From NCBI GenBank assembly GCA_900547415.1, contig URGS01000019.1, positions 1 to 35,059 of the forward strand: a stretch of 35,059 nt of DNA, written 5' to 3'. Position numbers and translations under genes: made by a program. Below, in pieces: positions 23,106-31,446 of this stretch (position 1 is its first letter; each line of letters opens with the position of its first letter). The notes below the pieces were generated by a model, which was given only the letters and a program-made list of their open reading frames with translations, had not been told where the DNA came from and searched no databases. The stretch comes from an uncultured Phascolarctobacterium sp. GTDB lineage: Bacteria; Bacillota; Negativicutes; Acidaminococcales; Acidaminococcaceae.

Positions 23106-23873
23106 TTGGCTAATAAAATTTGGACATATGACGAAACCCTACTAGCATTTGAGCTTTATTGTAGAATTCCATTTGGAAAAATAAATAGCACACACCCAGA
23201 AATAATAAAATTAGCTCTTCTTTTAAATAGAACACCTGCTGCTGTTTCTATGAAAATGTGTAATTTAGCTCGCCTTGACCCTGAGGAAATTGCCAGAGGT
23301 ATTAAAGGTCTTTCCAATGGAGCTAAATTAGAAAGAGTTATTTGGGATAATTTTAATAGTGATAATGAAGCACTTATCCAAAAAGCTTGTGCATTAAAAG
23401 AAAAACTGTTAGAGCAATCTGGACTTCCTTCAGAATTAGGATTTGATGATATTCCTGTCGGTACTACTCGTGAAACTATTATCGAGCAAAGAGTTGGACA
23501 ATCTTTTTTCAGGGCAACTGTTTTAGCTTCCTATGATTTTAAATGCTGTCTTACAGGTATAAGTGTCCCAGCATTTTTAACAGCAAGCCATATTAAGCCA
23601 TGGAAAGACAGTGATGGTAAAGAAAAAACAAATCCACGAAATGGTCTATGTTTAAACGCATTGCACGACAGAGCTTTTGATAAGGGTTTTATAACATTGG
23701 ATAACGATTACAGAATTGTTGTCTCTGATAAGCTAAAGAAGGCAAAGAATTTAGACCAAGTTACTAGAGACTTTATAGTGGATACGGAGCATAAACAAAT
23801 TATGCTTCCTGCTAAATTTAAACCATCAAAGGAATTTATCCAATTTCATAATGATGTTGTATTTTTAAGATAA
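23106..23873 (+). CDS. HNH endonuclease (restriction-type)
   Basis: This 255-residue protein has an HNH nuclease domain in its second half: CCLTGI, then ASHIKPW (His162), NPRNGLCLNALHDRAFDKGFI (His187). This is the HNH_2 type common in predicted restriction enzymes. The N-terminal part (1-110) is helical, begins WTYDETLLAFELYC and has NRTPAAVSMKMCNLA, a possible DNA-binding helix-turn-helix. The start is TTG with AAGGCGGTG upstream. Base composition is clearly more AT-rich than in the metabolic operons, consistent with horizontal transfer. It converges on the helicase gene and shares its terminator. No methyltransferase is nearby, so it may target modified or foreign DNA, which is inference. 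Confidence 0.85.
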   Translation: MANKIWTYDETLLAFELYCRIPFGKINSTHPEIIKLALLLNRTPAAVSMKMCNLARLDPEEIARGIKGLSNGAKLERVIWDNFNSDNEALIQKACALKEKLLEQSGLPSELGFDDIPVGTTRETIIEQRVGQSFFRATVLASYDFKCCLTGISVPAFLTASHIKPWKDSDGKEKTNPRNGLCLNALHDRAFDKGFITLDNDYRIVVSDKLKKAKNLDQVTRDFIVDTEHKQIMLPAKFKPSKEFIQFHNDVVFLR

Positions 23874-23914
23874 TGGCATTTGCCAATTTCCTGATTAACA
23901 CAACTACTATAAGC

Positions 23915-23941
23915 AAAAGCACAGCTCAAAGCTGTGCTTTT
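23915..23941. terminator. Bidirectional terminator between HNH and helicase genes
   Basis: A perfect 12-bp stem (23915-23926 with 23930-23941) with A-rich and T-rich ends and a 3-nt loop should stop transcription from both convergent genes. Confidence 0.85.
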
Positions 23942-23991
23942 TATGCCTTATTAGCCATATTTAGTTTATTTGATGACTTTAGCCGTTCATT

Positions 23992-26883
23992 CTACTGACC
24001 ATCTTCAAAATAATCATAAATCTTGTCGTTAACTACCTGCTTCATATCATACAAAACATTTACGATAGACAACTTTTTACCATCCTTACTATCAATGGTT
24101 GTTTGAATACATTTATGAGTATCAACGTCTCCCATATAGTAGAAGTCTGTACCTTCACCATCACTCTTTTTAATAAATAATAGCTTACGCACATCGTCAC
24201 GCTGAATAGCTTCTACTTCTGCAGATTCTAAGGTTACTCTGTTTCTTGTCATCCAACTAAACATGCTTCTATTAATAAAACGGTCCTCGTATTTAGTGCT
24301 TTCACTAATATCATCTTGCTTGTTATATGTAACAAACATAGGGCAAGTATCATATTTTACTCGATAACCGTAGACAGTAGCACTTTCATCTTTTTCCCAG
24401 TTTAGAATACGACAGATATCCTTACGAGAATAGTTTTCATATAACTTCAACCCACCAAAGAATTTATTTTTGTCATATGTAGACATAAAGTTATATTCAG
24501 CATATGCCAAAACGTCCTTTAAATAACGAACAAATTCATCATTTTGCAGTAACTCAGAAAATTCTGTAGTAAGAATAATATTACCATCATTTTCTGCTAC
24601 TAATTCCATATTGCCGTATTTATTGACATCTGCAGCCTTAAAAAAGCCCATCTTCAGAAGATTTACTGCTCCAGAAATATTCTTGACACTTGTCTCTAAA
24701 TTATATTTAATCCTGAACTCTGAAATAATGTCCAGATAAGTGATGCTTTGCTTATGTAGTAATTGTTGAAGAATAAACACTTCATCCAATCTTTTACCAT
24801 TAGCAATTTCCAAACTAATGAACTTCAACAATTTCTGATGCAAGTCACTCATTGTAGTTTCATCTAAATCAACGTGCTGTTTGAAATGGAAGTAAGAACC
24901 ATCCCTCAAAACAAACAGATACGGGTCCTTGTCACCTAATTTTACAAAGTCCATCATCATTGGTACACGACCAAGCTGCATTTTTACGAGTTCATAAGAT
25001 TTTTTGTACTCTCTAAATTGAGCTATTTTACCATTATTTAAAGATTCAAAGATACGCTTTTGAGAAACATCATCAAAATAAACAGTGGATGCGCCTGGAA
25101 TATGGTTATTATGCATAGTTCTACGAACATTTTCTCGGTTATAGCTTCTATCGCCAAATAACGCTATTGGAAGCAAGTAGTTGTTACCGTAATTACCAAT
25201 AAAGTCGATAACCTCTAAATAACGCTTATTTTCGCTCTTACGTAATCCACGACCAAGCTGTTGCACAAAAATAATTGCAGATTGTGTAGGACGCAAAAGA
25301 ATTATTTGATTAACTGCTGGTATATCTACACCTTCATTGAAAATATCTACGGTAAAAATATAGTCTAGTTGCTCTTCTTCCACTATATCATCACTTTCCA
25401 AGCGTTCAATAGCATTGGAACGCTCTACCTCAGATGAAGCACCAGTTAATGCAATAGCCTTTTTACCATGTTCGCAAAAACTGTTAGCAAGTGCTTGTGC
25501 TTCTTCAATTTTACTACAGAATACCAAGCCCTTAACTCTACCTGCATCACAGCCATAAAAATCAGCATAATGCAATATATGCTTTACTCTTTCCTCACTA
25601 ACAAGCAGTCTAAAATCGCTCAGTTCATCTAACACCTTACCATCAACAACCAATTCGCTGATACCATGATAATGAAATGGAACAAGCATATTCTCTGACA
25701 ACGCCTGATTAAGTCTAATTTCATAGGCAATGTTATAATCAAAGGTTTTGAAAATATCTGCATTATCAGTACGTTCAGGTGTTGCAGTCATACCAAGTAA
25801 AAACTTAGGCTTGAAGTAATCAAGAACCTTTTTATAGGTATCTGCACCAGCTCTATGAACCTCATCCACAACAATATAATCAAAATGGTCAGGCTTGAAC
25901 ATATGCAGATTTTCATCTTTAGATAATGTCTGAACAGTAGCAAAAAGATAATCTTTATCAATTTCTTTTTGGTCGCCAGAGAACATACCAGTTTTAATAT
26001 TTTTATCTATAATTTTTTCATAGCTCTTTTTAGCAGTTCTAGCTATAAGGTTTCTATGAACAATGAACAAAAAGCGTTTTGGTTTAGCAATCTTAACATC
26101 AAAGGCTGATAAAAATGTTTTACCTGTACCTGTTGCAGAAATCAGTAATGCTTTATCCTTACCAGCTTCACGCAATTCCTTTAAGGACTTTAAAGCCTCT
26201 GCTTGCATCTTATTAGGGTTTACCTTGTATAAATCAATAATACGATTGTGCTGACCAATACGACTACTTCTAGCCTCTTTATAAATATTTTCGTATGCGT
26301 CTATCCATGCATCATCAACGACAGTTGCATCTTCCCAAGCTCTATTAAGCTCTTCCTGCATTTGTTTCACTAATGCGCCATTTTCAAGAGAAGAAAGCTG
26401 AACATTCCATTCTCTATTAACGGTTAAAGCAGTTTGTGTAAGGTTACTGCTACCAATAATCAGATTATAACTATCCTCTGTTTGCTTATCATCGCCAAGC
26501 TTATGGAACAAATAACCCTTAGCGTGGAAATTATAATCTGCTGTGATGATTTTCAATTCGAGATTGGGAAATTGCAATAATCTTCGTAAAGCTCTTGGCT
26601 CCGTAAAATTTTGGTATTGTGATGCTAAAATTTTGCCTTTGATATTTCTCTGCTTCAGTTCATTCAAAATATCAATCATACACGCTACGCCACTATTGGT
26701 AACAAAAGCAACTGAAAAGAAAAACTCGTCACAGTTCTTCATTTCGTAAAGAAGTGTTTCTAAAACCTTTACCTTCTTTTCCTGATTATTAGTCAAAATC
26801 TTAGGCAGAAAACGCTCGTCCTTTTCAACATTAAAGTCTATAAAGCCTGCTTCTAAGCAAATTGCTAATTCGTTTCTATTCAT
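23992..26883 (-). CDS. PLD-nuclease / SF2 helicase / DUF3427 fusion protein
   Basis: This 963-residue protein has three parts. Residues about 30-200 form a phospholipase-D-like nuclease domain (HKD-type; His120 in FHAKGYLF, then GSSNLTQTAL). Residues about 222-570 form a superfamily 2 helicase: Walker A ATGTGKT (250-256), DEVH (340-343), MTATPE (365-370) and motif VI QQLGRGLR (541-548). The C-terminal 350 residues fit DUF3427 (VDLDETTM, SRKDICRILNWEKDE). ATG follows AGAGGA inside the end of the NUDIX gene, 5 nt away, so they form one operon. Such fusions are known in accessory genome regions, and a defence or DNA-processing role is likely. The exact system is not one I can name. Confidence 0.88.
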   Translation of the reverse strand: MNRNELAICLEAGFIDFNVEKDERFLPKILTNNQEKKVKVLETLLYEMKNCDEFFFSVAFVTNSGVACMIDILNELKQRNIKGKILASQYQNFTEPRALRRLLQFPNLELKIITADYNFHAKGYLFHKLGDDKQTEDSYNLIIGSSNLTQTALTVNREWNVQLSSLENGALVKQMQEELNRAWEDATVVDDAWIDAYENIYKEARSSRIGQHNRIIDLYKVNPNKMQAEALKSLKELREAGKDKALLISATGTGKTFLSAFDVKIAKPKRFLFIVHRNLIARTAKKSYEKIIDKNIKTGMFSGDQKEIDKDYLFATVQTLSKDENLHMFKPDHFDYIVVDEVHRAGADTYKKVLDYFKPKFLLGMTATPERTDNADIFKTFDYNIAYEIRLNQALSENMLVPFHYHGISELVVDGKVLDELSDFRLLVSEERVKHILHYADFYGCDAGRVKGLVFCSKIEEAQALANSFCEHGKKAIALTGASSEVERSNAIERLESDDIVEEEQLDYIFTVDIFNEGVDIPAVNQIILLRPTQSAIIFVQQLGRGLRKSENKRYLEVIDFIGNYGNNYLLPIALFGDRSYNRENVRRTMHNNHIPGASTVYFDDVSQKRIFESLNNGKIAQFREYKKSYELVKMQLGRVPMMMDFVKLGDKDPYLFVLRDGSYFHFKQHVDLDETTMSDLHQKLLKFISLEIANGKRLDEVFILQQLLHKQSITYLDIISEFRIKYNLETSVKNISGAVNLLKMGFFKAADVNKYGNMELVAENDGNIILTTEFSELLQNDEFVRYLKDVLAYAEYNFMSTYDKNKFFGGLKLYENYSRKDICRILNWEKDESATVYGYRVKYDTCPMFVTYNKQDDISESTKYEDRFINRSMFSWMTRNRVTLESAEVEAIQRDDVRKLLFIKKSDGEGTDFYYMGDVDTHKCIQTTIDSKDGKKLSIVNVLYDMKQVVNDKIYDYFEDGQ

Positions 26884-26888
26884 GGCTT

Positions 26889-27293
26889 TTATCCTCTAGG
26901 CTTCTTCAAAAACTCTAAAATTGGTTTATCAGCCTCTGCCCAATCCAATTTATCCATTTCGTTTACAGTCAACCATTGGTGGGAAATATGCTCTTTTCTA
27001 ACAAAATCAGGTTTATCAACCTTGCACAAATAAGCATGCATAGTAATTGCAAAATCGGGATATGTATGGTTTACAGTCATCAAGTAGTCATCTTCACTAA
27101 TGCTTACATTCATATCCATTTCCTCACGCAGCTCACGCTCCAAGGCTGTATGATTTTCCTCTCCTGCTTCTACCTTACCGCCAGGAAACTCAAATTTATA
27201 GCTTACATAATCAAATTTGCCTTCATTACGCTGCATACAAAGAATTTTTCCGTCATATTCAATTACTGCTGCTACAACCTCATAATGCTTCAT
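26889..27293 (-). CDS. NUDIX hydrolase (MutT-like dNTP pyrophosphohydrolase)
   Basis: This 134-residue NUDIX protein has the NUDIX box GKVEAGE...RELREEM (residues about 37-59). The box fits GX5EX7REUXEEXGU except that Asp replaces its last Gly. The N-terminal VVAAVIEYDGKILCMQRNEG is MutT-like. The start is taken as ATG 27293 because AAGGAG lies about 9 nt upstream; the frame extends to 27359 without a ribosome site. It is the first gene of a two-gene operon with the helicase fusion. It may clean oxidised nucleotides as MutT does, or act on a nucleotide signal within a defence cassette. Both are inference. Confidence 0.88.
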   Translation of the reverse strand: MKHYEVVAAVIEYDGKILCMQRNEGKFDYVSYKFEFPGGKVEAGEENHTALERELREEMDMNVSISEDDYLMTVNHTYPDFAITMHAYLCKVDKPDFVRKEHISHQWLTVNEMDKLDWAEADKPILEFLKKPRG

Positions 27294-27529
27294 ACTACTA
27301 TCTCCTTTACTGCTTAATAACACATTCAACCAACAAAATGCTTTTATACATATATACAATTATTGTAGCCTAGTTTGAGCTAAAAATCTATATCACTTTA
27401 AACTAACACCTTTCCTCGTACCCAAAACTATTTCTGTGGCCAATCCTAAAAACGGTCTGACTCTGACCGAGGCCAAAGAGGCTATGTAGCCTGTTATCCT
27501 CATATAGTCGCCTTTTTTATATACACATA

Positions 27530-27538
27530 TGCTATAAT
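27530..27538 (+). promoter_or_regulatory. Extended -10 promoter of the thioesterase gene
   Basis: TGC precedes a perfect TATAAT (27533-27538), about 40 nt before the start codon. No clear -35 is seen. Confidence 0.5.
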
Positions 27539-27579
27539 ATAGTTAGCTTTTATTATTGTGGGAATAGGATGTGACTTGT

Positions 27580-28017
27580 ATGCACAAAGCCAATCAGGAA
27601 ATTGCTAGATTTATTGAATATGCTTGCGAGCACGATAATTTTATTCATTATTGCGGCATTAAGCCAGTCAAGGTTGAGGAAGGACATATTACACTTGCCA
27701 TGGACATTACAGATAGTCTTACTAATGGCTATTCTACCGCTCATGGCGGTGCTTTGGCTTCGCTTATAGACACCTGCATCGGTCTGACCTGCTTTGCTTA
27801 TGGCAAAAAGGTTGTGACTATTGATATGACCATTAATTACATCAAGGGCGTACCTCTTTCCCAAAGAGCCTATGCAACATCTACAATGCTTCATTTAGGC
27901 CACAAGACCATGATTGGCGAAGCAGTTATTACTAACGCTGATGGCGAAATCTACGCCAAGGGTACTGGCTCCTTCTTTGTGGTAGGTGACAACAATAATC
28001 TAGAAAACCATTGGTAA
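27580..28017 (+). CDS. PaaI-family hotdog thioesterase
   Basis: This 145-residue single hotdog-fold acyl-CoA thioesterase belongs to the PaaI/YdiI group. The active-site motif is STAHGGALASLIDT (His-Gly-Gly and the catalytic Asp on the central helix). It is followed by TIDMTINYIKG and the C-terminal strand AKGTGSFFVV. The frame opens with a GTG at 27571, but AGGA is only 1 nt from that codon and about 9 nt from the ATG at 27580, so ATG is chosen. It is a single-gene unit with its own promoter and terminator. The substrate is unknown. Confidence 0.88.
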   Translation: MHKANQEIARFIEYACEHDNFIHYCGIKPVKVEEGHITLAMDITDSLTNGYSTAHGGALASLIDTCIGLTCFAYGKKVVTIDMTINYIKGVPLSQRAYATSTMLHLGHKTMIGEAVITNADGEIYAKGTGSFFVVGDNNNLENHW

Positions 28018-28022
28018 AAATC

Positions 28023-28052
28023 AAGGCTATGATTCTTCTGAATCATAGCCTT
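28023..28052. terminator. Bidirectional terminator between thioesterase and DUF523 genes
   Basis: A perfect 13-bp stem (28023-28035 with 28040-28052) and 4-nt loop is followed by T6 on the plus strand. It can also serve the convergent DUF523 gene on the minus strand. Confidence 0.9.
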
Positions 28053-28061
28053 TTTTCTGTC

Positions 28062-28544
28062 TTATCCGTCCTTTTCTATTAAGTCTTGCAGCAGCTCCTC
28101 TGTCAGCTCCTCCTCGGAATACAGCGGCAGTCCCATTTGAGCAAAGTACGCCGCCGTTACACCTCTGCCTGGTATGCGTGTGCCTGTAAAGGTACCGTCA
28201 TAAATAAGGTGTGTACCACAGGAGGGACTGCGTTCCTTAAGGATAACTGCACTTACGTGATGAGCCTTACAATATTCTGCAGCCTTCAACACGCCATTTT
28301 TATAGCTTTCCGTAACATCTTCCCCTTGGTTATTAATCAGTCGGGCCTTTCCCTGCCATACGTCGTCACCGCTGCCGCCTACAATCTCCGCAGGGGGACG
28401 AGGTATGGACAAACCGCCAAACACCTCAGGACAGATAGCTGTAAAATGTCCCTTTTCCTTATATTTAAGCAGCAGCTCACAGGGATTGGCGTCTCCCTTA
28501 TAGCGTACTGCATTGCCTAAAAGACACGAGCTTACTAAAATCAT
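28062..28544 (-). CDS. DUF523 family protein
   Basis: This is a 160-residue protein of the DUF523 family. The signature stretches are all there: VSSCLLGNAVRYKGDAN at the start, ICPEVFGGLSIPRPPAEI, and ILKERSPSCGT. The conserved cysteines (SCLL, CPE, SCG) suggest metal or iron-sulfur binding, but no function is firmly established for the family. The ATG at 28544 has GGGAG 8 nt upstream; the frame extends to 28604 without a ribosome site. It is a single gene, divergent from the patB-like gene, with which it shares an upstream region of about 85 nt rich in TATA-like sequence. Confidence 0.9.
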   Translation of the reverse strand: MILVSSCLLGNAVRYKGDANPCELLLKYKEKGHFTAICPEVFGGLSIPRPPAEIVGGSGDDVWQGKARLINNQGEDVTESYKNGVLKAAEYCKAHHVSAVILKERSPSCGTHLIYDGTFTGTRIPGRGVTAAYFAQMGLPLYSEEELTEELLQDLIEKDG

Positions 28545-28631
28545 TGCTATTGCTCCCTTCCCACTGTTTTCTTTATTGTAACATATATAGTATAATATTC
28601 CCAAACTATTAAACGCTTAGAGGTTTGCACT

Positions 28632-29834
28632 ATGTATGATTTTGATACACCTTTAGATAGAAATAACATTAATGCCTATTCTGTAGATTTATTCCGCAAA
28701 AACCTGCTCCATGTGACGCCCGATGCTCCACTTCCCTACAAGGATGAGGACTTTATCCAGATGTGGGTGGCGGATATGAGCTTTGGTGCTCCTGATTTTA
28801 TTCTTCAGGGAGTTAAAAATGCCCTAAGCAACAGGTTTTTAGGCTATACAGAAATGCACACGCCAACTAATCCACGCTACCGTCAGCTTTTCAATAGCTG
28901 GTGTCAGCGTCATTATGACTGGAGCTTTGACAAGGATGAGCTTTTTCTGTCCACAGGAATTGTTCCTGCCCTGCGTGAGCTTATTGGTATGATAACAAAA
29001 GCTGACGAAAAGGTTCTCATTCTTACGCCCTCCTATCCTCCCTTTAAGGGCTCTGCCCTTCATAACAGCAGGGAATGTATCTACTGTCCTCTTATTGATG
29101 AAGAGGGATTTTATACCATAAATTTTGAGCTGCTGGAAAAGCAGGCTGCAGATGAAAAAACCACCCTGCTTCTCTTTTGCAATCCCCACAATCCCAGCGG
29201 TCGCCTGTGGAGTGAGGACGAGCTGCAGCGTCTGGCTGATATTATTGCCAAGCACAGGCTATGGGTCATCTCTGATGAAATTCATTGTGACCTGCTCCGC
29301 AGCGGGCTTAGGCACATTCCCTTGGCTAAGGTTATGGCTGATTATGACAGGCTTGTTTCCTGCGTTACTCCCAGTAAAACCTTTAATTTAGGCGGAATAC
29401 TTTTGGCCAATATTTTGATTCGTAGTCCCTGGCTGCAAAAAGAGTGGCAAAGTATTCATTATTTTGCAGACAACCCTCTGAGCATAGCTGCTGCTGAGGC
29501 TGCCTACGAGTATGGAGATGAATATGTCAGGGAGCTGTGCCAATATCTGGACGCTAATTTTGCCTTCGCCGCAGACTTTATCAAAGCGCACATGCCTAAG
29601 GCCAAGCTCCGCATTCCTCAGGCCACCTACCTTGCTTGGCTGGACCTGCGGGGCTACACTGAGCCTGCAGAGGGCTGGACGGACTTTTTTGCCTACAAGG
29701 CAGGCGTACTCCTTGAAGATGGCAAAATCTTTATAGACAATGGCGACGGCTATGTCCGCATCAACATTGCCTGCCCCAGAAGCGTGCTTTTAAAAGCACT
29801 AGAAAGAATGGCAGCAGCACTGAACAGTATCTAA
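28632..29834 (+). CDS. patB: PatB/MalY-type PLP aminotransferase (probable cystathionine beta-lyase)
   Basis: This 400-residue fold-type I PLP enzyme is of the MalY/PatB subgroup. Typical stretches are MWVADMSFGAPDFI near the start, YTEMHTPTNPRY, LLFCNPHNPSGRLWSEDE, VISDEIHCDLL and the PLP-binding CVTPSKTFNLGG (Lys in PSKTF). Members cleave C-S bonds in cystathionine or cysteine, giving homocysteine or sulfide; some have extra regulatory roles. Together with metA/metY in the same window it may add a second route for sulfur flow, but it is not in their operon. AGAGG precedes the ATG at normal spacing. The substrate is inferred from the family. Confidence 0.9.
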   Translation: MYDFDTPLDRNNINAYSVDLFRKNLLHVTPDAPLPYKDEDFIQMWVADMSFGAPDFILQGVKNALSNRFLGYTEMHTPTNPRYRQLFNSWCQRHYDWSFDKDELFLSTGIVPALRELIGMITKADEKVLILTPSYPPFKGSALHNSRECIYCPLIDEEGFYTINFELLEKQAADEKTTLLLFCNPHNPSGRLWSEDELQRLADIIAKHRLWVISDEIHCDLLRSGLRHIPLAKVMADYDRLVSCVTPSKTFNLGGILLANILIRSPWLQKEWQSIHYFADNPLSIAAAEAAYEYGDEYVRELCQYLDANFAFAADFIKAHMPKAKLRIPQATYLAWLDLRGYTEPAEGWTDFFAYKAGVLLEDGKIFIDNGDGYVRINIACPRSVLLKALERMAAALNSI

Positions 29835-30146
29835 CCCCACGGCTAGTCTCCCTTCCGCATCAGCGAGTAACGATTGTCAGATAAAGCAGCACGCCGCTGT
29901 TTACTGACTTTGACAGCACTCACAACTAAAGGCCAGGGCAAGAGGAGCAGCTGCGTCGCCACTGCAGTTTACATAAGCTTAGCACATTGCTCCCTATGCT
30001 GGAGCCCCACATAGACACGGGAATCCGAGCAGCAGTGAAAGCTTTTTGCGTACTTTTCTCGAAAAAGTATGCTATAAACGCATAAAGTAAAAAACAAGCC
30101 ATAACTCAGACTACACGCCTAAGTTATGGCTTTTGCTTATCCTATA
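29835..30146. other. 312-nt intergenic region with hairpins
   Basis: No gene is seen. It contains an imperfect stem of about 13 bp (29876-29890 with 29896-29908), a 10-bp stem (30048-30057 with 30063-30072) and, at the end, the terminator at 30096-30132. The first 200 nt are GC-richer than other gaps and may be the remains of an older gene or repeat. Confidence 0.5.
30096..30132. terminator. Bidirectional terminator between patB-like gene and secreted-protein gene
   Basis: A perfect 11-bp stem (30096-30106 with 30122-30132) with a 15-nt loop is followed by T-rich sequence on the plus strand and TTGTTTTTTAC on the minus strand. It lies 14 nt after the stop of the minus-strand gene. Its left arm with four loop bases is repeated at 34981-34995. 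Confidence 0.85.
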
Positions 30147-30575
30147 TTATTTTTTAGCTTCTTCCTGTGCTTGCTCCTTTAAAGCAGTGTACTGGAAGTT
30201 TACCATTTTTTGCTTAGCATCGAATACATAAATAAGTGCCACGTGTTTTTCCTTGCTGAAGCCTGCAATGTAAACCAGTCTGTCGCCGTCAGCGAAACGC
30301 TCAAAGGATTGGAAACGGATTTCCTTAACATCACCAAATTGCTCCTTAACCTGCTTTTGCAGACCAGCTACAACTTCCTCAGTGATTTTGCCCTTTAACT
30401 CAGCATTCATGCCAGAAGTAACCTTTTGGTACTCTACAGTCTTACCGGTTACAGCGTTAGTCAGCATTTCAGCAGCCTTTTGCTCTTTATCCAGGGTACC
30501 GCCATCATAGGCTGCACAAACACTAGCAAAGGCAAGAGTCATAATCATGGTCAACATTACTAAAAGCTTTTTCAT
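30147..30575 (-). CDS. Secreted small protein, DUF3887-like
   Basis: This 142-residue protein has a clear signal peptide: MKKLLVMLTMIMTLAFASVCAAYDG, probably cut after CAA. The mature part is charged and begins with GGTLDKEQKAAEMLTNAVTG; it includes YQKVTSGMNAEL and ends with a lysine-rich tail. The pattern of a helical start followed by beta strands (RLVYIAGF, HVALIYVF, MVNFQYT) resembles DUF3887 domains, which occur on the outside of many Firmicutes; this match is from memory and tentative. The ATG at 30575 is chosen because AAGGA is 10 nt away; the GTG at 30584 is too close. It is monocistronic. The function is unknown. Confidence 0.78.
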   Translation of the reverse strand: MKKLLVMLTMIMTLAFASVCAAYDGGTLDKEQKAAEMLTNAVTGKTVEYQKVTSGMNAELKGKITEEVVAGLQKQVKEQFGDVKEIRFQSFERFADGDRLVYIAGFSKEKHVALIYVFDAKQKMVNFQYTALKEQAQEEAKK

Positions 30576-30641
30576 AAATAACACATCCTTATTTTAATAT
30601 GTCAGAGGTTGCAGCCTCCGATTACTGATTTACAGCATTTC

Positions 30642-31184
30642 TCAAACCTGATAAATACCCTCTTCATCGTCCCAGAGAACCAGTCTGTCCTCCTTCAGGG
30701 ATTCCTGCACGCGGATAACTCTTTGGTTTTCGCTGCCACGGAAACGCAGATTGGGATTTTTCTTTTCCAGAACAAATTCTCCGTCTACGAGAATATCAAT
30801 ATAGGACAGCATTTCTTGAGTAATTTCCCAAGGACCTAAGCTGCCTGTCAGCATATCCTTTTCAAAATCATAGCCACTATAGCACCAGACTGTCTTTTCA
30901 GGATACATTTCCTTAAAACGACGTAGGAAGGGCAGCAGTGCCTGCTGATTCTGAGGCTCAAAGGGTTCGCCGCCCAGCAGGGACAGACCATGGATGTAGT
31001 CAGGCTTTAAGGCCTCCAGAATTTCGTCCTCTACTGCTGTAGTAAAATCATTGCCGTATTGAAAATCCCACGCCTCAGGGTTAAAGCAGCCTTTGCAGTG
31101 GTGGGTGCAGCCGCTGACAAAAAGTGATACTCTTATGCCAGGACCATTGGCTATATCAAGCTTTTTTATTGTTGCATAACGCAT
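30642..31184 (-). CDS. nrdG: Anaerobic ribonucleotide reductase activating protein
   Basis: This 180-residue radical-SAM enzyme installs the glycyl radical on NrdD. The cluster motif is CTHHCKGC (CxxxCxxC), followed by LSLLGGEPF, the SAM-binding GGEP motif. The N-terminal KLDIANGPGIRVSLFVSG is typical. Length is slightly above the 155-residue E. coli protein. The frame is open to 31220; ATG 31184 is preferred because GGTGAT lies about 5 nt upstream, with ATG 31190 as an alternative. It follows nrdD in the same direction, but a terminator and two promoter-like sequences lie between them, so it may be transcribed on its own as well. Confidence 0.94.
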   Translation of the reverse strand: MRYATIKKLDIANGPGIRVSLFVSGCTHHCKGCFNPEAWDFQYGNDFTTAVEDEILEALKPDYIHGLSLLGGEPFEPQNQQALLPFLRRFKEMYPEKTVWCYSGYDFEKDMLTGSLGPWEITQEMLSYIDILVDGEFVLEKKNPNLRFRGSENQRVIRVQESLKEDRLVLWDDEEGIYQV

Positions 31185-31250
31185 GTTCATCACCATTTTA
31201 TTAAGAATAATATATAGCATATATTTCTTTAATAATACATACTACTAATG

Positions 31251-31336
31251 ATTATACAACTTAACCATCTAAATGACAAGCAACGCTTTCTTGAAATATT
31301 TGTAGATTATAATTGAAATAATCATCTAAAAGTCAA
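31251..31336 (-). promoter_or_regulatory. Tandem promoter-like sequences upstream of nrdG
   Basis: The proximal one has TTGTCA (31274-31279), 17 nt, TATAAT (31251-31256). The distal one has TTGACT (31331-31336), 19 nt, TATAAT (31306-31311). Both continue with TTTAGATG after the -35, so they look like a duplicated promoter. The proximal one fits the sigma-A consensus better. Confidence 0.65.
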
Positions 31337-31389
31337 CACCCGCTCCTGGCAGACCTGCTGACTTGCCTCGGGGCTAAGCATAAAAAAGA

Positions 31390-31409
31390 GGACTGCTAAA
31401 AAGCAGTCC
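31390..31409 (-). terminator. Terminator after nrdD
   Basis: A perfect 8-bp stem (31390-31397 with 31402-31409) with a 4-nt loop is followed on the minus strand by TCTTTTTT. It lies 38 nt after the nrdD stop. Confidence 0.85.
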
Positions 31410-31446
31410 CCTATAAATTAGCTTCGCATTTATAAAGCCCACCCAA

